Assembly: GCA_965230005.1 (NCBI GenBank)
Contig: OZ245934.1
Span: 992,001-1,056,000 of the forward strand
DNA length: 64,000 nt
Reading direction: 5' to 3'
DNA from: SZUA-309 sp965230005
Lineage (GTDB): Bacteria; Pseudomonadota; Gammaproteobacteria; Pseudomonadales; Azotimanducaceae
Shown: positions 17,087 to 25,642 of the stretch, piece after piece
Position numbering within the stretch: the first letter of the stretch is position 1
Layout: every line of letters begins with the position of its first letter
Notes under the pieces: model-generated
Told to the model about the DNA's origin: nothing
Database searches by the model: none
What the model saw: the letters and a program-made list of their open reading frames with translations, nothing else
Program-made: the position numbers and the translations under genes

Positions 17087-18251
17087 CACAGGTGTCGTTG
17101 AGTCCTTCTTTCTGATTTTCGCCGGCGCGGCCGTTGTCGCGTCGGCCGCTCTCTACACCCGCCAACCGCTTCTCGTCGCCTACATCGTGGTCGGAGCCGT
17201 CCTCGGACCGCACGGCATGAAAATCGTCGCCGATCCCCAGCTTCTGTCGGAGATCGGCGAGATCGGCATCATCTTCCTGTTGTTTCTGGTCGGTCTGGAC
17301 CTGCCGCCGTCGAAGCTGAAAAACATGGCCGGCAAAGGCGCCTTCACCGCGATTGTCAGCACCGCCATCTTCTTCGGCGTGGGCTACCTGATCATGAAGC
17401 TCTTCGGGTTCAGCACCACGGAAGCCGTGATCACCGGCATGGCCGTGACTTTCTCGAGCACCATTCTCGGCATCAAGCTCCTGCCGACGACGGTCCTGCA
17501 CCACCGGCACGTCGGCGAGATCGTCGTCAGCCTTCTGCTCATTCAGGACCTCATCGCCATTCTCGGTCTGATCCTGCTTGGCAGCTATGGCACCTCCTGG
17601 ACGGAAACGGCCGAATCACTCGGCATCGCGCTCCTGGCCCTGCCGGTGCTGACCGTTGCCGCCATCCTCGGCGTACGTTTCGTGCTGCTGCCGCTCATCA
17701 GCCGCTTCGACGCTTTTCACGAGTACATTTTCCTCGTGGCCCTCGGCTGGTGTCTGGGACTCGCGAGCGTTGCCTCGCTCGTGGACCTTTCCTTTGAAAT
17801 CGGCGCCTTCGTCGCCGGTGTGTCGCTGGCGACGAGCCCGATCTCGCAGTACATTGCCGAATCTCTGCGTCCGCTCCGGGACTTTTTCCTGGTGCTGTTT
17901 TTCTTCACGGTCGGCGCACAGCTCGATGTGGGGCTGCTCATGGAAGTGCTCTTCCCGACGCTGTTCCTGGCCGCGGCGCTCGTTGCACTGAAGCCGCCCA
18001 CCTTTGCCCTGGCCCTGCGACTCCAGAAAGAGCCCGTGGGCACAGGCTGGGAAGTCGGCTATCGGCTGGGACAGATGAGCGAGTTTTCGCTGTTGCTGAG
18101 CTACGTGGCCATCGGCGCAGGCCTGCTTGGCAGCGAAGCAGCCCACGTGATCCAGGGTGCAACGGTCATCACCCTGCTCGTTTCCAGCTACCTGGTGATT
18201 TTCCGCTATCCGAGTCCGATAGCCCTGTCAGCGAGACTCCGGCGGGATTGA
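17079..18251 (+). CDS. Kef-type (CPA2) monovalent cation:proton antiporter
   Basis: The 390-residue membrane protein has about eleven to twelve hydrophobic helices. Family blocks are YIVVGAVLGPHGMK, IGIIFLLFLVGLDL, AVTFSSTILGIKLL and LLLIQDLIAILGLI, the last holding the QD pair typical of Kef/CPA2 proteins. FEIGAFVAGVSLA and FFFTVGAQLD follow. There is no C-terminal TrkA-N nucleotide domain, so it is the short form. Exchange of Na+ or K+ for H+ is inferred; the ion is unknown. GTG 17079 is the start, with AAGGAGAG immediately before it. It overlaps the DUF934 gene although no functional link is obvious. Confidence 0.85.
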   Translation: MHSTGVVESFFLIFAGAAVVASAALYTRQPLLVAYIVVGAVLGPHGMKIVADPQLLSEIGEIGIIFLLFLVGLDLPPSKLKNMAGKGAFTAIVSTAIFFGVGYLIMKLFGFSTTEAVITGMAVTFSSTILGIKLLPTTVLHHRHVGEIVVSLLLIQDLIAILGLILLGSYGTSWTETAESLGIALLALPVLTVAAILGVRFVLLPLISRFDAFHEYIFLVALGWCLGLASVASLVDLSFEIGAFVAGVSLATSPISQYIAESLRPLRDFFLVLFFFTVGAQLDVGLLMEVLFPTLFLAAALVALKPPTFALALRLQKEPVGTGWEVGYRLGQMSEFSLLLSYVAIGAGLLGSEAAHVIQGATVITLLVSSYLVIFRYPSPIALSARLRRD

Positions 18252-18298
18252 GCGCCCTGCGATGGAACCGCAGGGACCAATGCTCGCGGCTGGCGCTC
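18250..18298. terminator. Nested hairpin between convergent genes
   Basis: GAGCGCC (18250-18256) can pair with GGCGCTC (18292-18298), and inside it CCCTGCG (18255-18261) pairs perfectly with CGCAGGG (18269-18275). It sits exactly between the antiporter stop and the acuI stop. No T run follows on either strand, so it is a candidate bidirectional transcript end rather than a textbook terminator. Confidence 0.45.
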
Positions 18299-19286
18299 AG
18301 CCGTGCTCGAGCACGCCGCGACCGACCATCTCGCCCGCGAGAATCCGGTCGATGGCCGGCGAGATCTCCTCGAGGGTCAGGGTCTGCTTGAGTGACGCGA
18401 GCTCTGGCAGTTGCCAGGGACCGGCAAGCTTCGACCAGATTTCCGCTTTCTGCTCGATCGGCAGCTCTACGGAATCCACGCCCAGAAGATTGACGTGGCG
18501 CAGGATGAACGGCAGCACCGTCGCTGGGATGGCCGGTGAGTCGACGAGTCCGCAGGCCGCGAGGCTCATGCCGTAGCGCAGCGACTTCACGGCGTTAAAG
18601 AGAATTTCGCCGCCAACCGTGTCGACCACTCCGCCCCAGGTCTCTTTACCCATGGGCCGGTCCGCGCCCTCCCGGGCTTCTTCCCGGGAAAGGATGATGG
18701 ATGCACCGATAGCCTTCAGAAAGTCGTGCTGGCTCTCTTTACCCGTGACTGCAGCAACTTCGTAGCCGAGACGGGCGAGGAGCATGACGGCCACGGAGCC
18801 GACGCCGCCGGTGGCCCCTGTGACGAGGATCGGACCGTTCCGCGGCGTCATGCCGGCGCCTTCGAGCTTGTGCACGCAGAGCGCGGCGGTAAATCCGGCC
18901 GTGCCGAGAATCATGCTCTCCTCGAGGCTCATACCCGTCGGCAAAGGCACGATCCAACCGCCGGGAATACGGATGCGCTCTCCGAAGCCTCCGGGCGTGT
19001 TCATGCCCAGATCGAAGCCGATGGTCACCACTTCGTCGCCGGCTTTGAAATCCGGATGCTCTGACGCCACGACGACACCGGCCGCATCGATCCCCGGGGT
19101 GTGCGGGAACTTCCGGGTGACGCCCGGGTTGCCCGTAGCCGAGAGGCCGTCTTTGTAGTTGAGCGACGAGTAGCGGACGTCGATGAGGACATCTTCCTCG
19201 GGCATGTCTTCGACTTTCCGTTCAACGATCTGCCGACTGAAGCCGGCGTCGGTTTTCTCGACCAGCAGGGCCTTGAAGGTGCTCAT
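18297..19286 (-). CDS. acuI: Acrylyl-CoA reductase / YhdH family quinone oxidoreductase
   Basis: The 329 residues form a zinc-free medium-chain reductase. The N-terminal catalytic domain has SSLNYKDGLSATGNPGVTRK, a highly conserved YhdH/AcuI block, and FPHTPGIDAAGVV. The NADPH-binding Rossmann part reads ILVTGATGGVGSVAVMLLARLG. The C-terminus has NLLGVDSVELP. AcuI reduces acryloyl-CoA to propionyl-CoA with NADPH; the E. coli homologue YhdH does the same reaction in a detoxifying role. No DMSP lyase or acu neighbour is present, so DMSP use is not supported. It is followed by sohB upstream on the same strand, with 27 bases between. Confidence 0.9.
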   Translation of the reverse strand: MSTFKALLVEKTDAGFSRQIVERKVEDMPEEDVLIDVRYSSLNYKDGLSATGNPGVTRKFPHTPGIDAAGVVVASEHPDFKAGDEVVTIGFDLGMNTPGGFGERIRIPGGWIVPLPTGMSLEESMILGTAGFTAALCVHKLEGAGMTPRNGPILVTGATGGVGSVAVMLLARLGYEVAAVTGKESQHDFLKAIGASIILSREEAREGADRPMGKETWGGVVDTVGGEILFNAVKSLRYGMSLAACGLVDSPAIPATVLPFILRHVNLLGVDSVELPIEQKAEIWSKLAGPWQLPELASLKQTLTLEEISPAIDRILAGEMVGRGVLEHG

Positions 19287-19313
19287 GGATTGCTCCCGAT
19301 GTCTTTTATCCTG

Positions 19314-20357
19314 TCAGCGGTGGCTGACGCTTGTCAGTCGATCGACGAGACGGCCCAGAGACACTTCCGCCTGGGCCATGAGCCGTTCGATGGGCTTCTT
19401 GTGCTCGACCCAGCGCACCTCGAAGACGTCCCGCTCGTCGCAGGCACGGGCCAAGTATTCGTCGCTGGTGATGAGTTCATCAACGAGGTGTCGTGCGAGC
19501 GCCCGATCGCCATACCAGACTTCGCCGGTGGCCACTTCCGCCATATCCAGGCTCGGGCGCCGTTCGCCGACGTATTCCTGGAAGAGTGCGTGCACGTCTT
19601 CGAGCTCTTCGACGAATTTCTGTCTTCCTTCGTCGGTGTTTTCACCAAGTACGGTCAATGTGCGCTTGTATTTTCCGGCCGTGAGCAGTTCCACGTCCAC
19701 GTCGTGTTTCTTCAGGAGTCTATGCACGTTCGGTATCTGGGCGATGACGCCGATGGAGCCGATGACGGCGAAGGGTGCGGCCAGAATCCGATCGGCCACA
19801 GCCGCCATGAGATAACCGCCACTCGCCGCCACTTTGTCCACGGCAACCACGAGTGGGATGCCGTGCTGGCGGATCCGGTCAAGCTGCGAGGCCGCGAGGC
19901 CGTAGCCATGAACGGCACCACCGGGACTCTCCAGGCAGATGAGCACCTCGTCGCTGCTCTCGGCAAGGGTCAGCACGGCTGTGATCTCCGTACGCAGCTG
20001 ATCAACCTTCGAGGCCTGAATGTCGCCGTCGAAGCGCAGCACGAACACCCGGCTGCGACCCGGCTCCTCGCCCCCGGCCTTGGCGGCCTTGACCTTTTCC
20101 TTATCGGCCTGCTTCTCGGCTTTCGTGTCCTGCTTGTGCAGCTTCTTGAACTGCGCTGAGGGCAGCACTGCCTGACGAAGACTGTCTTTTAGGTTCAGGA
20201 GCCGGTCGTTGAGCTTCTTCACCTCGAGATGGCCGGCGGTGCCGTGGCCCTGCCGCTTCATGCCGAGGCTCGCCATGGCGGCGAGCACAATGAGGATGGC
20301 GGCGACGATGGTTACCGCCTGGGCCAGAAAGAGCGCGTAGTCGAGAAGGTAGTCCAA
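19314..20357 (-). CDS. sohB: SohB inner-membrane serine protease (SppA/S49 family)
   Basis: This protein is 347 residues long. A transmembrane segment (about residues 8-32, FLAQAVTIVAAILIVLAAMA) is followed by a Lys/Glu-rich linker and the S49 peptidase domain. The domain contains CLESPGGAVHGYGLAA, the nucleophile in DKVAASGGYLMA and the general-base lysine in LLTAGKYKRTLT. SohB acts on periplasmic or membrane-bound peptides; exact substrates are not known. Length agrees with E. coli SohB (349). The gene probably shares a transcript with acuI downstream. Confidence 0.93.
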   Translation of the reverse strand: MDYLLDYALFLAQAVTIVAAILIVLAAMASLGMKRQGHGTAGHLEVKKLNDRLLNLKDSLRQAVLPSAQFKKLHKQDTKAEKQADKEKVKAAKAGGEEPGRSRVFVLRFDGDIQASKVDQLRTEITAVLTLAESSDEVLICLESPGGAVHGYGLAASQLDRIRQHGIPLVVAVDKVAASGGYLMAAVADRILAAPFAVIGSIGVIAQIPNVHRLLKKHDVDVELLTAGKYKRTLTVLGENTDEGRQKFVEELEDVHALFQEYVGERRPSLDMAEVATGEVWYGDRALARHLVDELITSDEYLARACDERDVFEVRWVEHKKPIERLMAQAEVSLGRLVDRLTSVSHR

Positions 20358-20475
20358 GGAAACGGGCCGTGCTTCGAAGAGCCGGCTACTCTACTGCAGG
20401 GCCGGGGAATTTACATCACAGAGGCCCGGGCGCCGATCTTGCGCTCATGCGCCGGCTGGTGTCACATGCGTGACC

Positions 20476-20814
20476 ATGGCTCTACGCGCACTGCAATCGC
20501 ATCTCGAGCGGACCTTCCACGGTCCTGCCAGCGACGGCATGGATGCGGTGATTCGCCTCGCCATTGCCGATGAGCTGCTCCAGTTTCAGGTCGCCGAGCA
20601 GCGCATCCAGTTCCACCCGCCGGAGAGCGTGCGACCGGATGCCACCTTCTTCTTCGAAGATGTGGACATCGCCTGGGCCCTGCTGTCCGGTCAGGCCGAC
20701 GCCTTCGCGGCTTTCATGGAGGGACGGTTCCGCTCCGACGGCTATCTCATGTGGGCGTTCCGGCTCATGGCCATGTTCCAGAGTGAAAGCCTGCCGGAAA
20801 CGCCGACCGAGTAA
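20476..20814 (+). CDS. SCP2 sterol-carrier domain protein
   Basis: A 112-residue single-domain protein. The order of strands and helices fits the SCP2 lipid-binding fold: RLAIADELLQFQVAEQRI, then DATFFFEDVDIAWALLSGQ, and the closing GRFRSDGYLMWAFRLMAMF. Bacterial members include the ubiquinone-synthesis accessory UbiJ N-terminal domain and many of unknown role. Start is ambiguous: ATG 20476 is preceded by an in-frame GTG at 20470, and neither has a good Shine-Dalgarno sequence. It is divergent from sohB and convergent with nudC. Lipid binding is inferred from the fold. Confidence 0.7.
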   Translation: MALRALQSHLERTFHGPASDGMDAVIRLAIADELLQFQVAEQRIQFHPPESVRPDATFFFEDVDIAWALLSGQADAFAAFMEGRFRSDGYLMWAFRLMAMFQSESLPETPTE

Positions 20815-20844
20815 GGGGAAACGAAGGGGTACGCCCGGCTCTCC

Positions 20845-21684
20845 TCAGCGGCCACCCTGGACCTGACCGATGAATTCATCGATGAGCCAGCGTGAGATGG
20901 CCGACTTCGGGGGCATGTTGGGCGGGTTGTCGACGTCGAACCAGTGCGCTTCGGCGATTTCTTCGTCCTGACAGACGATATCGCCCCCGAGATACTCGGC
21001 GTGAAAGCCGAGCATGAGCGAATTCGGAAAAGGCCAGCTCTGGGAGCCGAAGTACTTCAGGTTACCCACGGAAAGCCCCACCTCTTCGAGCACTTCCCGA
21101 TGCACGGTCTGCTCGATGGACTCCCCCGGTTCCACGAAGCCCGCCAGGGTACTGAACATGTTGGTTGGCCAGTTGGCATTGCGCGCAAGGAGCATCTGCT
21201 CACCTTTCGTCACGAGTACGATGATGCTGGGCGCCAGTTTCGGGTAGTTGATGAGCCCGCAGTCGGGGCAGCGCTTGGCGCGATCCTTGTCATGCTCCTC
21301 CATGGCCGTGCCGCAGCGGCCACAGAAGCGGTGTTCGTTGTGCCAGTCGATGATCTGATGGGCACGACCGGCAAGATAGAAGATCGTCGGCTCAACTCTG
21401 CCGAGCCAGTCATAGAGGCCCGCGACGGCATACCCCTCCGGGACCGTGCCGGACGCCTGCATGACATAGACCGGTCGTCTCCGGTGCTGACCGAGGTAGT
21501 GCTCGAAATCCACGTCAATGTCCATCCACCGCAGTTCGTCACCAGTCACAGGACGGGGCACGCCCTGTTCTGAAACACAGACGAATCCTTCGCGGAAGCG
21601 AATGAAAAACCAGGCGTCGTCCCGGGACGAGCCTTCCGGCGGCGTAACGAGGGATTCGAAGACATCGGGATCGTGCGGCCACAT
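20845..21684 (-). CDS. nudC: NAD(+)/NADH pyrophosphatase NudC
   Basis: NudC hydrolyses NADH to NMNH and AMP and removes NAD caps from RNA. The 279-residue protein has an N-terminal domain, then a zinc ribbon, FCGRCGTAM...KRCPDCGLINYP (four cysteines). The Nudix box is GFVEPGESIEQTVHREVLEE with the EEVG end, followed by FGSQSWPFPNSLMLGFHAEY. The SQPWPFPxS block that marks the NADH-specific subgroup is present as SQSWPFPNS, with Ser in place of Pro. ATG 21684 was chosen because GGAG lies nine bases upstream; 37 further open codons upstream are not conserved-looking. Confidence 0.93.
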   Translation of the reverse strand: MWPHDPDVFESLVTPPEGSSRDDAWFFIRFREGFVCVSEQGVPRPVTGDELRWMDIDVDFEHYLGQHRRRPVYVMQASGTVPEGYAVAGLYDWLGRVEPTIFYLAGRAHQIIDWHNEHRFCGRCGTAMEEHDKDRAKRCPDCGLINYPKLAPSIIVLVTKGEQMLLARNANWPTNMFSTLAGFVEPGESIEQTVHREVLEEVGLSVGNLKYFGSQSWPFPNSLMLGFHAEYLGGDIVCQDEEIAEAHWFDVDNPPNMPPKSAISRWLIDEFIGQVQGGR

Positions 21685-21801
21685 GCAGGAGCGCTCCAGG
21701 GACTGAAAGGCTGCCAAGCTAGCCGCACCTCTCGGTGCAATGCAACCCGCGCCCTTCGCGCTCCGGCGTCGTGTGGACTCAGGACCGGGGAGCAATTATC
21801 T

Positions 21802-21960
21802 TGTGCCAGCGGCGACCCGAGGGTACGCCCGGCGCGAGTCAACCATGTCCCAGCAACGGGCTGGTGACATCCACGGCACGGCGGCATGGCGACGGAACGT
21901 TCATGCCGGCAGAACTAACAGGCATCTTCTGGAGGCACAGGCCGACGCCCGTTCGGCTGC
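21802..21960 (+). promoter_or_regulatory. Structured RNA leader of nhaB, candidate cation riboswitch
   Basis: GTGCC (21803-21807) and GGCAC (21875-21879) can close a region that holds GGG-TACG-CCC (21821-21830). It also holds a strong hairpin, ATGTC-CCAGC (21845-21854) with GCTGG-T-GACAT (21860-21870). Downstream, CGGCATG (21882-21888) pairs with CATGCCG (21902-21908), but ATGCC (21903-21907) can pair instead with GGCAT (21921-21925). A second GGCAC (21934-21938) overlaps the only GGAGG of the region, so the first GTGCC could also mask the ribosome site. Known Na+ and Li+ riboswitch classes (DUF1646, nhaA-I, nhaA-II) precede such antiporter genes; I could not verify a consensus match. Confidence 0.5.
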
Positions 21961-21963
21961 ATC

Positions 21964-23466
21964 ATGAGCGCACCGATCAAAACGGCGTCTTTCTGGCACA
22001 ACTTTTTAGGCTCGGCACCGGACTGGTACAAAGGACTGATCCTCACCTTCCTGCTCATCAACCCGATCCTGTTTCTCATTTCTCCTTTTGTCGCAGGCTG
22101 GGTGCTGGTACTCGAGTTCATTTTCACCCTGGCCATGGCACTGCGCTGCTATCCCCTGCAGCCGGGCGGCCTGCTGGCCCTCGAGGCCGTCATCATCGGC
22201 ATGACCAATCCGGAGACGATCCGCGCAGAGGTATTCAACAACTTCCCGGTGATCCTGCTGCTCATGTTCATGGTCGCCGGCATCTACTTCATGAAGGAGC
22301 TACTGCTCTTCACGTTTACTAAAATCATTCTTGGAATACGCTCCAAGACTCTGATTTCCCTGCTTTTTTGTTCTGTCTCTGCCCTGCTATCTGCGTTTCT
22401 CGACGCGCTCACGGTGACCGCCGTCATCATCAGCGTGGCCATCGGTTTCTACTCGGTCTATCACAAGGTCGCCTCGGGCAAACAGTTCGCCGACGATCAC
22501 GAACACGGTCACGACGAGTCGATCGGCGAACTGCACCGCGAGGATCTCGAGCAGTTCCGAGGCTTCCTCCGGAATCTGCTCATGCATGGTGCCGTCGGCA
22601 CGGCCCTCGGTGGTGTGTGCACGACCGTGGGTGAGCCACAGAATCTGCTGATCGCCAATCAGGTGGGCTGGGAGTTCATCGAGTTCTTCACCCGCATGGC
22701 TCCGGTAACCATGCCGGTGCTCGCCATCGGCCTTACGACCTGCGTGCTCCTCGAACAGGTGAAGCGCTTCGGCTACGGCGCCACGCTCCCGGAGCCGGTT
22801 CGGCTGATCCTCACGGAGTTCGACGAAGAAGAAGCCAGGCGCCGGACCGACCTCGATCGGGCGCGGCTCGTCGTGCAGGCCGCCGCCGCGCTGATGCTCG
22901 TCGTCGCCCTGGCCTTTCACTGGGCGGAGGTCGGACTCATCGGACTCATGGTGATTGTCGTCCAGACGGCACTGAACGGCGTCATCGAGGAACACCAGCT
23001 CGGCCATGCCTTCGAGGAAGCCCTGCCGTTTACGGCGCTGCTGGTCGTATTCTTCGGTATCGTCGGCGTCATCGAGGACCAGCACCTCTTCGCCCCGGTG
23101 ATCAACTACGTGCTGTCGCTCGACCTCGATGCACAACCGGCGGTGATGTACGTGGCGAACGGCCTGCTGTCCATGATCAGCGACAACGTGTTTGTAGCCA
23201 CGGTCTACATCAACGAAGTCGTGGACGCTTTCAACCGCGGACAGATCGATCGCGAGCACATGAACACGCTCGCCATCGCCATCAACACGGGCACCAACAT
23301 CCCGAGCGTGGCGACGCCGAACGGCCAGGCCGCGTTCCTGTTCCTGCTGACGTCCTCCATCGCGCCCCTCGTGCGGCTCTCTTACGGCCGCATGGTGCTC
23401 ATGGCCCTGCCCTACACCATCACCATGGGTGCCACGGGTTGGTTCGCCGTCACCTACTTCTTCTGA
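21964..23466 (+). CDS. nhaB: Na(+)/H(+) antiporter NhaB
   Basis: NhaB exports sodium in exchange for protons and sits in the inner membrane. The 500-residue protein begins with the typical N-terminus HNFLGSAPDWYKGLILTFLL and contains FLDALTVTAVIISVAIGFYS. The cytoplasmic loop with HEHGHDESIGELHREDLEQF precedes FLRNLLMHGAVGTALGGVCT and TTVGEPQNLLIA. The end has NTGTNIPSVATPNGQAAFLF. Length equals that of known NhaB proteins (about 500-515). The ATG at 21964 lacks an adjacent Shine-Dalgarno; GGAGG lies 28 bases upstream, with a small hairpin GCCGA...TCGGC in between that could bring it closer. Confidence 0.96.
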   Translation: MSAPIKTASFWHNFLGSAPDWYKGLILTFLLINPILFLISPFVAGWVLVLEFIFTLAMALRCYPLQPGGLLALEAVIIGMTNPETIRAEVFNNFPVILLLMFMVAGIYFMKELLLFTFTKIILGIRSKTLISLLFCSVSALLSAFLDALTVTAVIISVAIGFYSVYHKVASGKQFADDHEHGHDESIGELHREDLEQFRGFLRNLLMHGAVGTALGGVCTTVGEPQNLLIANQVGWEFIEFFTRMAPVTMPVLAIGLTTCVLLEQVKRFGYGATLPEPVRLILTEFDEEEARRRTDLDRARLVVQAAAALMLVVALAFHWAEVGLIGLMVIVVQTALNGVIEEHQLGHAFEEALPFTALLVVFFGIVGVIEDQHLFAPVINYVLSLDLDAQPAVMYVANGLLSMISDNVFVATVYINEVVDAFNRGQIDREHMNTLAIAINTGTNIPSVATPNGQAAFLFLLTSSIAPLVRLSYGRMVLMALPYTITMGATGWFAVTYFF

Positions 23467-23570
23467 GCTCAGCGCCTTCGGCAATCGGCTGGTCGTTAGA
23501 TCAGCCTGCCTGTCAGATCAGTCTTCTGGAGGGGTGAGCCCGCGGCAGACCGGGAGCTCGTCTCAACGAT

Positions 23571-24287
23571 TCAGCCCTGGGCCTGCCGGCGCCAGATACT
23601 GCCGTCTGCAGCCTTGTCGTCGAGGAGGTCGAGCCAGGCTTCGTGTGCCGCGAGCTCCTCGTCGCTGGCACGAAGGATGGCGAGTGGCGGCCGGTCCGCG
23701 TCGAGGGTGACGGCCGTTTCCGCTTCAGCCGCGTTCCCATCGTCGTTGTCGCCCGCAAAAAGCGCCGTCTGCCCGCCTGTCATGAGCAGGTAGACGTCGG
23801 CAAGAATCTCCGCATCGAGGAGCGCCCCGTGCAGCGTCCTGGCCGAGTTGTCTACCGCATAACGGCGGCAGAGGGCGTCGAGATTGTTCTTCTGTCCCGG
23901 GTGCTTGTGCCGTGCCAGGGCCAGGGAGTCGGTAATCTGACAGAGGTCTTTGACCCGTGGGCGCCGCTGGTTCAGGCGGGCAAACTCGTAGTCGAGGAAG
24001 GCAACGTCGAAAGGGGCATTGTGGATGATCAGTTCTGCGCCTGAGAGAAAGTCGATGATCTCGTCGGCAAGTTCTTCGAAGCGCGGCTTATCGGCCAGGA
24101 ACTCGCTGGAAATACCGTGCACTTCGAAGGCACCGTCGTCGATTTCCCGATCGGGATTAATGTACTTGTGCAGCTGCCGTCCCGTGAAGCGCCGATTCAC
24201 GAGCTCGATGCCACCGATTTCGATGATCCGGTGCCCCTGAGCGGTCTCCAGCCCCGTCGTCTCTGTATCCAGCACTACCTGCCGCAT
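23571..24287 (-). CDS. dnaQ: DNA polymerase III epsilon subunit (proofreading exonuclease)
   Basis: The 238-residue protein has the three DEDDh exonuclease motifs: VVLDTETTGLE (Asp7, Glu9), IIHNAPFDVAFLDYEFARL, and LHGALLDAEILADVYLLMTG with the catalytic His and Asp. The C-terminal tail of about 60 residues is Ala/Asp-rich and would join the polymerase alpha subunit. ATG 24287 gives the normal N-terminus (MRQVVLDTETTG) and has GGAG ten bases upstream. It follows rnhA on the same strand; in E. coli the two are divergent, so here they may be co-transcribed. Confidence 0.95.
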   Translation of the reverse strand: MRQVVLDTETTGLETAQGHRIIEIGGIELVNRRFTGRQLHKYINPDREIDDGAFEVHGISSEFLADKPRFEELADEIIDFLSGAELIIHNAPFDVAFLDYEFARLNQRRPRVKDLCQITDSLALARHKHPGQKNNLDALCRRYAVDNSARTLHGALLDAEILADVYLLMTGGQTALFAGDNDDGNAAEAETAVTLDADRPPLAILRASDEELAAHEAWLDLLDDKAADGSIWRRQAQG

Positions 24288-24322
24288 GTTCAGGCTACTC
24301 CGCTCATGTGTTTCGCCGGACG

Positions 24323-24802
24323 TCAACCCGCCAGCATGTCGTCTATGGCGTCGTTGGCCGCCTGGTCGACAAGTTCATTTTCCGGGTGCCCGCTGTGGCC
24401 CTTCACCCAGCGCCAGTCGATCTCGTGACGCGCGGCCAGGGCATCGAGGGCCTGCCAGAGATCCTGATTCTTCACGGGCTTTTTTGCGGCCGTCTTCCAG
24501 CCGTTCTGCTTCCAGCGCGGCACCCAGCTGGTGATTCCCTGGCGAACGTACTCGGAATCGGTGGTAAGCCGCACGGGACCCGTACGAGTCAGTGCTTCCA
24601 AAGCCCGAATCGCCGCCATGAGTTCCATGCGGTTGTTCGTCGTTTCCCGCTCTGCGCCCTTGATGAGCTTTTCCGCCTCGCCATAACGTAAGAGCGCCGC
24701 CCAGCCGCCAGGCCCGGGATTTCCGCGACAGGCACCGTCTGTGAAGATCTCAACCAGGGTCTTCGATTCCGTCGCGGGGTTCCAGGGGCGCCAGCGTTCC
24801 AC
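24323..24802 (-). CDS. rnhA: Ribonuclease HI
   Basis: RNase HI cuts RNA in RNA-DNA hybrids. The acidic active-site residues are visible in IFTDGACRGNPGPGGWA, NNRMELMAAIRALEAL and LTTDSEYVRQGI, with the last aspartate in NELVDQAAND. The handle region KQNGWKTAAKKPVKNQDLW is present. The protein is 159 residues from GTG 24802, and the first 16 residues extend beyond the usual start (E. coli MLKQVEIFTDG). The overlap with the end of the upstream methyltransferase is 53 bases, so a later non-standard start such as the CTG just before VEIF cannot be excluded. Confidence 0.93.
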   Translation of the reverse strand: MERWRPWNPATESKTLVEIFTDGACRGNPGPGGWAALLRYGEAEKLIKGAERETTNNRMELMAAIRALEALTRTGPVRLTTDSEYVRQGITSWVPRWKQNGWKTAAKKPVKNQDLWQALDALAARHEIDWRWVKGHSGHPENELVDQAANDAIDDMLAG

Positions 24803-25604
24803 CGGCGCCGGTACGGACCGGCAGATAGGCCACGCGTGCCGAGAGCTTCGGATAGGCGGCGCCGGCGAGCTTGCCGCCGCGCATTCGGGCGCCCGCCCAG
24901 TCCGGGCGCACGGCGTTCACCTGTTTCACCGCTGAGATCACATAGACGCCGCCAACCGGAAGCCGCCGCGCCGCGCACTGCGCCCTGAAGCTGCGCCAGA
25001 TCCCGGCATCTTTGTGGCGGGTGTTGAACGGTAACTCATACGCAAGGTATCTGACTTCCTGCTGGAGCTCGAAGCCGAGAACCGTCAACCAATCGAGCAA
25101 TCGTGCCGGGCTGAAGAAGCGCAGACCGCTGAAACTGTCATCGAAAAAGCGCCCGTAGGCACTGCGCAAGCCCCAAACACTCCAGGGATTGAAGGCGACG
25201 ATCAGCAACCGTCCTCCCGGTGCCAGGGTTCGGGCCACCTCCCGGATGGCCGTCCGCGGGTCCTCTGCCGTTTCCAGAACGTGATGCAGTACCACCGCAT
25301 CGAAGCTGTTGTTGGCCACCGGCAGCTCATGGAGATCGGCTCTGAAGCGCGCCGTGTCCGAGTGCATCGGGCAGTCGCCACTGAGCGCACAGGTCTCCAG
25401 ATGAAAACGGTTGCGAACCATGCACCCGCGCACGGTATCGGTGAGATCCGTATGGCACCCTGCCCAGAGCAGCGTGTCGCCATGGAAGCGCCGGGCACAT
25501 TCGGCAATGAGCGGGTTCTGCTCCGCCAGCAGACGCTGCCCGGTGGTAGAACCGAACCAGTCAGCCAGCCGATCTAGGGAGGAAGTTGCCAAGTGAAAGG
25601 ACAT
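24750..25604 (-). CDS. Class I SAM-dependent methyltransferase (YafS-like)
   Basis: The 284-residue protein has a Rossmann methyltransferase core. This comprises LLWAGCHTDLTDTV (motif I, degenerate), FRADLHELPVANNSFDAVVL (motif II-III) and HHVLETAEDPRTAI. RTLAPGGRLLIVAFNPWSVW is the post-I block, with the NPWS signature. Position between rnhA and mltD matches the E. coli yafS locus, which has the same kind of methyltransferase of unknown substrate. I start at ATG 25604 (MSFHLATSSLDRLADWF). An in-frame ATG at 25625 is also possible; neither has a clear ribosome site. It is divergent from mltD. The C-terminal 60 residues are basic and rich in Gly/Ala. Confidence 0.8.
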   Translation of the reverse strand: MSFHLATSSLDRLADWFGSTTGQRLLAEQNPLIAECARRFHGDTLLWAGCHTDLTDTVRGCMVRNRFHLETCALSGDCPMHSDTARFRADLHELPVANNSFDAVVLHHVLETAEDPRTAIREVARTLAPGGRLLIVAFNPWSVWGLRSAYGRFFDDSFSGLRFFSPARLLDWLTVLGFELQQEVRYLAYELPFNTRHKDAGIWRSFRAQCAARRLPVGGVYVISAVKQVNAVRPDWAGARMRGGKLAGAAYPKLSARVAYLPVRTGAGGTLAPLEPRDGIEDPG

Positions 25605-25642
25605 ACCGCAAAGTACTCGATCCATTCTGACTGCAGCTTCTG

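Noticed and set aside
18297..19286. DMSP catabolism
   Set aside because: acuI/yhdH genes are widespread in organisms without DMSP use, and no DMSP lyase, demethylase or acuK/acuN gene is present.
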